Source: Chloroflexota bacterium
Lineage (GTDB): Bacteria; Chloroflexota; Dehalococcoidia; JACPPY01
Length of the DNA: 10,690 nt
Direction: 5' to 3'
NCBI GenBank assembly: GCA_016189825.1
Contig: JACPRR010000043.1
Span: 1 to 10,690 of the forward strand
A program made the position numbers and the translations under genes. The notes under the pieces were generated by a model. The model made no database searches. It saw only the letters and a program-made list of their open reading frames with translations, and was not told the origin of the DNA. Below, piece after piece: positions 5,846 to 10,690 of this stretch. Numbering within the stretch: the stretch's first letter is position 1; each line of letters starts with the position of its first letter.

Positions 5846-7582
5846 ATGCGGACTCCGAGATGGATGATCGCTGCGGGTGCACTCATAGTCTTCCTTCTTG
5901 TCGGATGGCTCATCATACAACAGACCGTGAGGGTCGAAGAAGTCCAGGGTACCGTTACGGCCGGGGGAAAGCCCATTCGAGGCGCAGTGATACGGGTCAA
6001 GGCCACCGAATTCCAGACCAGAACCGATGAGGCCGGCCGTTTCGTTCTCAGCGGTTTCCCTCCCCGCTTCAGTGTCCCGGTGACGGCATGGCTGAACGGC
6101 CACTACATCAGCGGCGCAACGGCCTATCCATGGAAACGCACGGTAGAAATACCTCTTCAAACCTACCGGACGACCGACAACGCAGACTACGCCTGGATTG
6201 CCCCTCAGGTCGAGGGTCGTTCGGGTGTCGAAGAGTTTCTGGTCCAAGCAGGTCTCTCCGTGGCCGCGAAGCTCTCCTTCAACCGGGTTTTCCTGCCCCT
6301 ATCGGCGCGGCTGCAGCTTGGGTGCCGCGACTGCCACGGTCGGACCATCTTCGACCAGTGGGCGCCGGGCGCCCATGCCCAGGGGAACAACAACCTGAGA
6401 TTCATGACCATGTACAATGGGACGGATGTTCAGGGCAACAAAAGCCCTCCCACCCAATACGGCTTCCACCAGGACTACGGGCGCTTTCCCATTCGTCCGG
6501 ACCGGGACCGGCCATACCACGGTCCGGGGTTCAAGCTGGACTTTCCAGACCAGGCCGGGAACTGCGCTACCTGTCACACGCCCGGCGCCGCGCTACGCAA
6601 CCCCTACGGCACGGACCCAAATCTTGTATCCGGCATCGACGCCACGGGGTCTCACTGCGACTTCTGCCACAAGGTCGCGGACGTGGCCATAGATCCGGTG
6701 AGCCAACTCCCCTATGAGAACATGCCTGGCGTCCTCTCCATGGAACTCCGGCGCCCCGCCGGCGATCCACAGATATTCTTCGGCCCGTTCGATGATGTGG
6801 CCGTGGGACCCGACACTTTTTCGTCACTCCAGGACGAAAGCCGGTTCTGCGCTCCATGTCACAATGCCAGCTTCTGGGGCACGCCAGTCTACCAGTCCTA
6901 CTCGGAGTGGCTGGCCAGCTCGTACCCGAAGGAAGGGAAGACCTGCCAGAGCTGCCACATGAAACCTGATGGCATCACGACCAACTTTGCGCCCGGCCGG
7001 GGTGGGTTGGAAAGGGACCCTCAGAAGATCTTCATGCATGACTTCCCCGGGGCGGCGGACATAGCGCTGCTACGAGACACGGCCAATCTGGAGCTAAGGG
7101 CTAGCCGGGAAGGGAACATAGTCTCAGTCGAAGTGGCGATTACTAACGAGAACGCTGGCCATCATATACCTACAGATCACCCCATGCGCAACATCATACT
7201 CGTGGTATCCCCAACCGACGCTCAAGGCAAAGCCCTCGGCCTCCTGGATGGCCCGAGAGTTCCCGAATGGGGTGGGGTGGGCGATGCGTCCAACGACTAC
7301 GCGGGGCAGGCTGGCAAGGGATTTGCCAAGATACTGGAGGAGTTGTGGACGGAGATCGCCCCCTCGGCAGCCTACTGGCGGCAAAGTCGCATCATAGCGG
7401 ATACTCGTATACCGGCCAAGGAGACGGACGTCACTCGTTACAAGTTTCGCACGGACCAACCAGGAATGATCATCGTTGACGCCAGGCTCATATTCCGGCG
7501 GGCTTTCAAAGACCTGGCGGAAGCCAAGAAATGGGAGATCCCGGACGTCGAGATGGAGCATGAGACCCTCATCCTGCCGTGA
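5846..7582 (+). CDS. Membrane-anchored pentahaem cytochrome c with carboxypeptidase-regulatory-like domain
   Basis: A 578-residue protein. Residues 7-25 form one membrane helix after MRTPRW, so it is a signal anchor or uncleaved signal facing outside. Residues 30-106 look like a carboxypeptidase-regulatory (CarboxypepD_reg, transthyretin-like) domain: VQGTVTAGGKPIRGAVIRVK, then TRTDEAGRFVLSGF. Five c-type haem sites follow: CRDCH (160), CATCH (240), CDFCH (271), CAPCH (335) and CQSCH (367). Free histidines at 177, 208, 225, 270, 398, 439, 440 and 445 could be distal ligands. The C-terminal part has AGHHIPTDHPMRN (437-449), which resembles the 'G-H-x-x-P-T-G/D' motif found after the haems in cytochrome c554-like proteins. 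It should carry electrons outside the cytoplasmic membrane; donor and acceptor are unknown, and no catalytic site such as a Lys-ligated haem (CXXCK) is present. Strong ribosome site AGGGAG. Its stop overlaps or closely precedes the next gene, so the two form an operon. Confidence 0.87.
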   Translation: MRTPRWMIAAGALIVFLLVGWLIIQQTVRVEEVQGTVTAGGKPIRGAVIRVKATEFQTRTDEAGRFVLSGFPPRFSVPVTAWLNGHYISGATAYPWKRTVEIPLQTYRTTDNADYAWIAPQVEGRSGVEEFLVQAGLSVAAKLSFNRVFLPLSARLQLGCRDCHGRTIFDQWAPGAHAQGNNNLRFMTMYNGTDVQGNKSPPTQYGFHQDYGRFPIRPDRDRPYHGPGFKLDFPDQAGNCATCHTPGAALRNPYGTDPNLVSGIDATGSHCDFCHKVADVAIDPVSQLPYENMPGVLSMELRRPAGDPQIFFGPFDDVAVGPDTFSSLQDESRFCAPCHNASFWGTPVYQSYSEWLASSYPKEGKTCQSCHMKPDGITTNFAPGRGGLERDPQKIFMHDFPGAADIALLRDTANLELRASREGNIVSVEVAITNENAGHHIPTDHPMRNIILVVSPTDAQGKALGLLDGPRVPEWGGVGDASNDYAGQAGKGFAKILEELWTEIAPSAAYWRQSRIIADTRIPAKETDVTRYKFRTDQPGMIIVDARLIFRRAFKDLAEAKKWEIPDVEMEHETLILP

Positions 7583-7605
7583 GTCGTGAAGAGGACAGGC
7601 TTTCG

Positions 7606-10600
7606 ATGCGATTGAGTAGGATGCTCATAGTCGCCCTCGTCCTGGGCTTGCTGCTTCCGGTGCTCCTCTTCGCTGGCAAGCCGGCGAGCCATACCTTAGC
7701 CCAAACCACGGGAGACATTGTGCTATTCTCCGACAACTTCGAAGATGGGGACGCCGCAGGATGGACGCTAAGAGGCACTGGCGGAGGCTCTGGCGCGGGA
7801 CTCTGGGAAGTTGAGAAGGAGCAAGATGGCAACTGGGTGCTCAGCGGCAGGGAACATAACTGGGGAACTCTGTCAAGCCAAAGCAAGTGGTCGGACTTCA
7901 CCTTCAAGGCAAGAGTGAAGATCATGCCGGGTAGCGCGCAGGGGCTGCACTTGAACTATCGTCTGGGCGTAACCGGTACGCGCTATTTCATTGCCTTCCA
8001 CCCGGGCAACATCTACTTGGCGAGGTCTATGCCTCCTGGCACTCATACTCGTCTGGCGGGTGTTCCTGAAAGGCATGAAGTAGGGCAATGGTACTCGGTT
8101 GAGATCGTGGGCAAGGAAAACCACCTGCAGGTGTTTGTTGACAACAATCTTCGCATCGACTTTGTCGACACCACTCCGGTGCTCAGCGGCGGGATCGGGA
8201 TCGAAGCGCTAGATGGCTCTCATGTGCACGTAGACGATATCCTGGTTACCGGCCCGCCACTCCCGCCGCCGCCCGCCTGGGCTTCCGAGTTCTCCTGGGC
8301 ATTCACCGGCGGACCTCGCGGCGGGATAGGTTACGACGTACGCATCAAACCGACAGACTATTCGACTCTATGGGTAACGGATGCTTACGCTGGCGCACAC
8401 CAGAGTACAGACGGTGGGCTGACCTGGAAAAGCATGAACTCAGGCATTACGGCGAGGACTGGCTATTCCGGTGACGCCATCCCGATCTTCAGCCTGACCA
8501 TCGACCCTAACAACCCGGAGATACTATGGGCGGGGACCCAGGGCATGCGCGGCGTCTTCAAGAGCAATGATGGGGGCAAGAATTGGGAGGAAACGGACCG
8601 GGGAGTTGAAGAGCGCCCCGGAACCGAGGTCCGGTCCTTCACGGTCGAACCCGGCAATTCGAACGTCGCTTATATGGGAGGTAACTATCGGCCCGACCCG
8701 CGAAAGCTGGAGGAACGAGGGTTCATCTACAAGACCGTCGATGGTGGAAAGCAATGGACAAAGATCCTGGAGCCAGGGGCTCTGGTACGCTGGATTATCG
8801 TGGATCCCACTGATACACGAGTGCTTTATGCATCTACGGGCATATTCGACCGCATCGCTGTCAAGCCAGAGGGAATTCTAAAAAGTGTCGATGGCGGAGT
8901 CACATGGTCCAACATCAATGACGGGTTGACCAGCCTATCGGTGGGCGGTCTGGCAGTGCATCCAAATAACTCGCAGGTCCTGATTGCTACGACGGGCAAA
9001 GCCAGTGCGTTCTTGAATGAAGAGCGGGAACTCTATGGCGCCGTCTTCAAGACCACGGATGGTGGTCAACACTGGCGAAAGGTCTATCCTCGAGGTAGGG
9101 ATTTCCAGATACGGTATTCGGCCGTCGCCTTCGCTCCTAGCAACCCCAATATCGTCTATGTCGACGCCGGTCATGAGTTTCTGCGCAGCACAGATGGCGG
9201 CGAAACCTGGACACGGTTTGACGTTTCGCATAGAACCATGGCTGGGGAGTGGCGTGGCCAACCAATAGCCCTGGCAGTACATCCTGAGAATCCTGATCTT
9301 GTATATATGAATGCCTATGACGGAGGCGTTTTTCGCAGCGAGGACGGTGGCCGTAGCTGGGTTGACGCCAGCGCCGGCTATAGCGGCTTGCGAACATGGG
9401 ACATCATGGTCGACCCAAAAAACGCCGGACATGTCGTGGTCGGTTCCAAGAGTGGAGTCTATGCAAGTTCCGATGGTGCACGGACGTGGCTGGGGCGCAA
9501 TACGGACGGGAACATCAACAATATTCTGTCTGTCGCCCTGGACCCAAACGCCCCAGAGAAGATTCTTGCCGGGAGCGAAATAGCCGGGTGGGTCGGCATG
9601 AGCACGAATGGAGGGGATACCTGGCAAACAATATTGCCTCCCCTGGGGGTGGATACTCCCACCGGGCGCATCAGCATCTACCAGATTGTCTTTGCACCCT
9701 CACAACCAAGTACAGTATACGCTGCCACGGGTATAGCGGAGCTCACCCTTGGCCTGGACAGAAAGATTCCAGGACGCGGGGTTTACAAGAGCAGCGATGG
9801 TGGTCGTAGCTGGTCTGCCGTCAACAACGGCCTGGAGGCTGCTAGATTGAACATTCTCTCTTTAGCAGTAAGCTCGCGAAACGCCAACCTGGTGTACGCA
9901 GGGACGCTCGACAACGGTGTTTTCAAGAGCGAAGACGGTGGATTGAGTTGGAGCCAAAAGAGTTCTGGCATTCCCGTCGGCGAGATCCGGTCCATTGTCG
10001 TGGACCCACGCGACTACAACGTGGTTTACGCAGGTACGGAAAACAGCGCACTCTACAAGAGCCTGGACGGCGGAACCAATTGGAAGTCGTCAAGCGCGGG
10101 CATCGACCCCGAGGCTTCAATACGGAGCATCGTGACTGACCCCAGTCGCCCAGAGGTAGTCTACGCCGCTGACAGAAGAACGGGTGTTTATCGGTCTGCG
10201 GACGCTGGAAAGACTTGGGTACGAATCAGCCAAGGGTTGCGCATGAGAGCGGTCAATCGCTTGGCGATATCAACCGATGGGAAGGTATTCTATGCAGCGA
10301 CCGAAGGTGGCGGCGTCTTCCGGATGGGGGAGCCGCCGGTAGCATCTCCGGCGCCATCGCCTTCTGCCACGGCCACGCCGACGCCACCTCCGTCGCCTGC
10401 GGCCACTGTTCCCGTTCCAGTTGCGCCATCGCCCGTGTCAACACCTGCGCCAAGCCCACCCCCACCCACTCCTTCGCTTTCTGCCACTCGCCCTTCCACT
10501 TCTGCTGCGCCATCGGCTGTTGCAGAAGCCTCAGCAGGCACGCCAGTACCGGCTGTCGCGGCACCACCGGAAAATACCGAGGAGAGGAGCGGATTATGGC

Positions 10601-10683
10601 TGATCGTGTCGGCCACAGCACTCTTCGTTGTGGTAGCGGCAGGATTCGGTCTACACAGCAAGTACAGAAAAGGAAGGAACTAG
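7606..10683 (+). CDS. Large surface-anchored Asp-box beta-propeller protein (paralogue 2)
   Basis: A 1025-residue protein and close relative of the divergent gene at 2358-5471. Residues 1-32 are a signal peptide (MRLSR, hydrophobic core, cut near TLA-Q). Residues 36-216 are a LamG/DUF1080-like domain (LFSDNFEDGDAAGW ... WYSVEIVGKENHLQVFVDNN ... HVHVDDILVTG). The propeller covers about 231-908 with 13 Asp boxes from STDGGLTW (267) to SADAGKTW (864). A Pro/Ala/Thr/Ser stalk spans 909-990, a membrane helix about 997-1015, then the short basic tail HSKYRKGRN. The protein should sit outside the cell, anchored by its C-terminus. A GTG at 7579 overlaps the cytochrome stop (GTGA) and would add nine charged residues; ATG at 7606 is preferred for a normal signal peptide and purine-rich bases (GAGGACAGG) before it. 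Either way it is tightly coupled to the cytochrome gene. Enzyme activity cannot be assigned. Confidence 0.87.
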   Translation: MRLSRMLIVALVLGLLLPVLLFAGKPASHTLAQTTGDIVLFSDNFEDGDAAGWTLRGTGGGSGAGLWEVEKEQDGNWVLSGREHNWGTLSSQSKWSDFTFKARVKIMPGSAQGLHLNYRLGVTGTRYFIAFHPGNIYLARSMPPGTHTRLAGVPERHEVGQWYSVEIVGKENHLQVFVDNNLRIDFVDTTPVLSGGIGIEALDGSHVHVDDILVTGPPLPPPPAWASEFSWAFTGGPRGGIGYDVRIKPTDYSTLWVTDAYAGAHQSTDGGLTWKSMNSGITARTGYSGDAIPIFSLTIDPNNPEILWAGTQGMRGVFKSNDGGKNWEETDRGVEERPGTEVRSFTVEPGNSNVAYMGGNYRPDPRKLEERGFIYKTVDGGKQWTKILEPGALVRWIIVDPTDTRVLYASTGIFDRIAVKPEGILKSVDGGVTWSNINDGLTSLSVGGLAVHPNNSQVLIATTGKASAFLNEERELYGAVFKTTDGGQHWRKVYPRGRDFQIRYSAVAFAPSNPNIVYVDAGHEFLRSTDGGETWTRFDVSHRTMAGEWRGQPIALAVHPENPDLVYMNAYDGGVFRSEDGGRSWVDASAGYSGLRTWDIMVDPKNAGHVVVGSKSGVYASSDGARTWLGRNTDGNINNILSVALDPNAPEKILAGSEIAGWVGMSTNGGDTWQTILPPLGVDTPTGRISIYQIVFAPSQPSTVYAATGIAELTLGLDRKIPGRGVYKSSDGGRSWSAVNNGLEAARLNILSLAVSSRNANLVYAGTLDNGVFKSEDGGLSWSQKSSGIPVGEIRSIVVDPRDYNVVYAGTENSALYKSLDGGTNWKSSSAGIDPEASIRSIVTDPSRPEVVYAADRRTGVYRSADAGKTWVRISQGLRMRAVNRLAISTDGKVFYAATEGGGVFRMGEPPVASPAPSPSATATPTPPPSPAATVPVPVAPSPVSTPAPSPPPPTPSLSATRPSTSAAPSAVAEASAGTPVPAVAAPPENTEERSGLWLIVSATALFVVVAAGFGLHSKYRKGRN
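8296..10329 (+). repeat. Asp-box propeller repeat array, 13 motifs (paralogue 2)
   Basis: Asp boxes begin at residues 267, 320, 377, 427, 483, 528, 578, 621, 666, 729, 775, 819 and 864 (numbered from the ATG at 7606). Twelve keep the Asp; the ninth is STNGGDTW. A final unit (LAISTDGKVFYAATEGGGVFRMG) has no full box. The spacings (53, 57, 50, 56, 45, 50, 43, 45, 63, 46, 44, 45) follow those of paralogue 1 almost blade for blade, including the long gap between the ninth and tenth boxes, so the array was already complete before the two genes split. Confidence 0.8.
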
Positions 10684-10690
10684 ATAGGCA

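Noticed and set aside
8935..9627. A 230-codon minus-strand open frame inside paralogue 2
   Set aside because: Shadow of the propeller repeats; no domain, ribosome site or promoter of its own.

Overview
The window is about 10.7 kb of GC-rich bacterial DNA holding eight genes: five on the minus strand from 1 to 2267 (one of them cut by the window edge), one long minus-strand gene at 2358-5471, and two plus-strand genes at 5846-10683. No rRNA, tRNA, CRISPR array, transposase or phage gene is visible. Several exported proteins carry low-complexity Pro/Thr/Ala/Ser linkers (ATPTP-like runs), there is a sialidase-like lipoprotein, Asp-box propellers and a multihaem cytochrome c. Together with sigma-70-type signals this fits an environmental bacterium, perhaps Chloroflexota. 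That phylum is an inference from protein style, not from a marker gene.

Left part (1-2304), all minus strand. A HicAB toxin-antitoxin pair comes first: hicA is complete and hicB runs off the left edge. It sits behind a perfect 16-bp inverted repeat that looks like its operator. Next is a putative lipoprotein with a sialidase-like propeller (510-1592). A second toxin-antitoxin pair follows: a ribbon-helix-helix antitoxin overlapping a MazF/PemK-type toxin (1705-2267), with its own palindromic operator at 2286-2304. Two unrelated toxin-antitoxin modules around a surface protein gene give this part an accessory character.

Right part (2358-10683). Two large paralogues lie in divergent orientation: a 1037-residue protein on the minus strand and a 1025-residue protein on the plus strand. 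Each has a signal peptide, a concanavalin-like (LamG/DUF1080-type) domain, 13 Asp-box motifs in what looks like a 14-blade (2 x 7) beta-propeller, a Pro/Thr/Ala-rich stalk and a C-terminal membrane helix. The spacing of the Asp boxes is nearly the same in both, and the first propeller half is strongly conserved. Between them, co-oriented with and overlapping or abutting the second paralogue, is a membrane-anchored c-type cytochrome with five CXXCH haem sites and an N-terminal carboxypeptidase-regulatory-like domain. A near-consensus promoter (TTGACA, 17 bp, TATCAT) sits just before the cytochrome gene.

The most plausible joint reading is a cell-surface module: a periplasmic or extracellular multihaem cytochrome made together with large surface-anchored propeller proteins that may bind a polymer, a protein partner or a mineral surface. 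This function is inferred from architecture and gene order only. The two toxin-antitoxin pairs are standard families.
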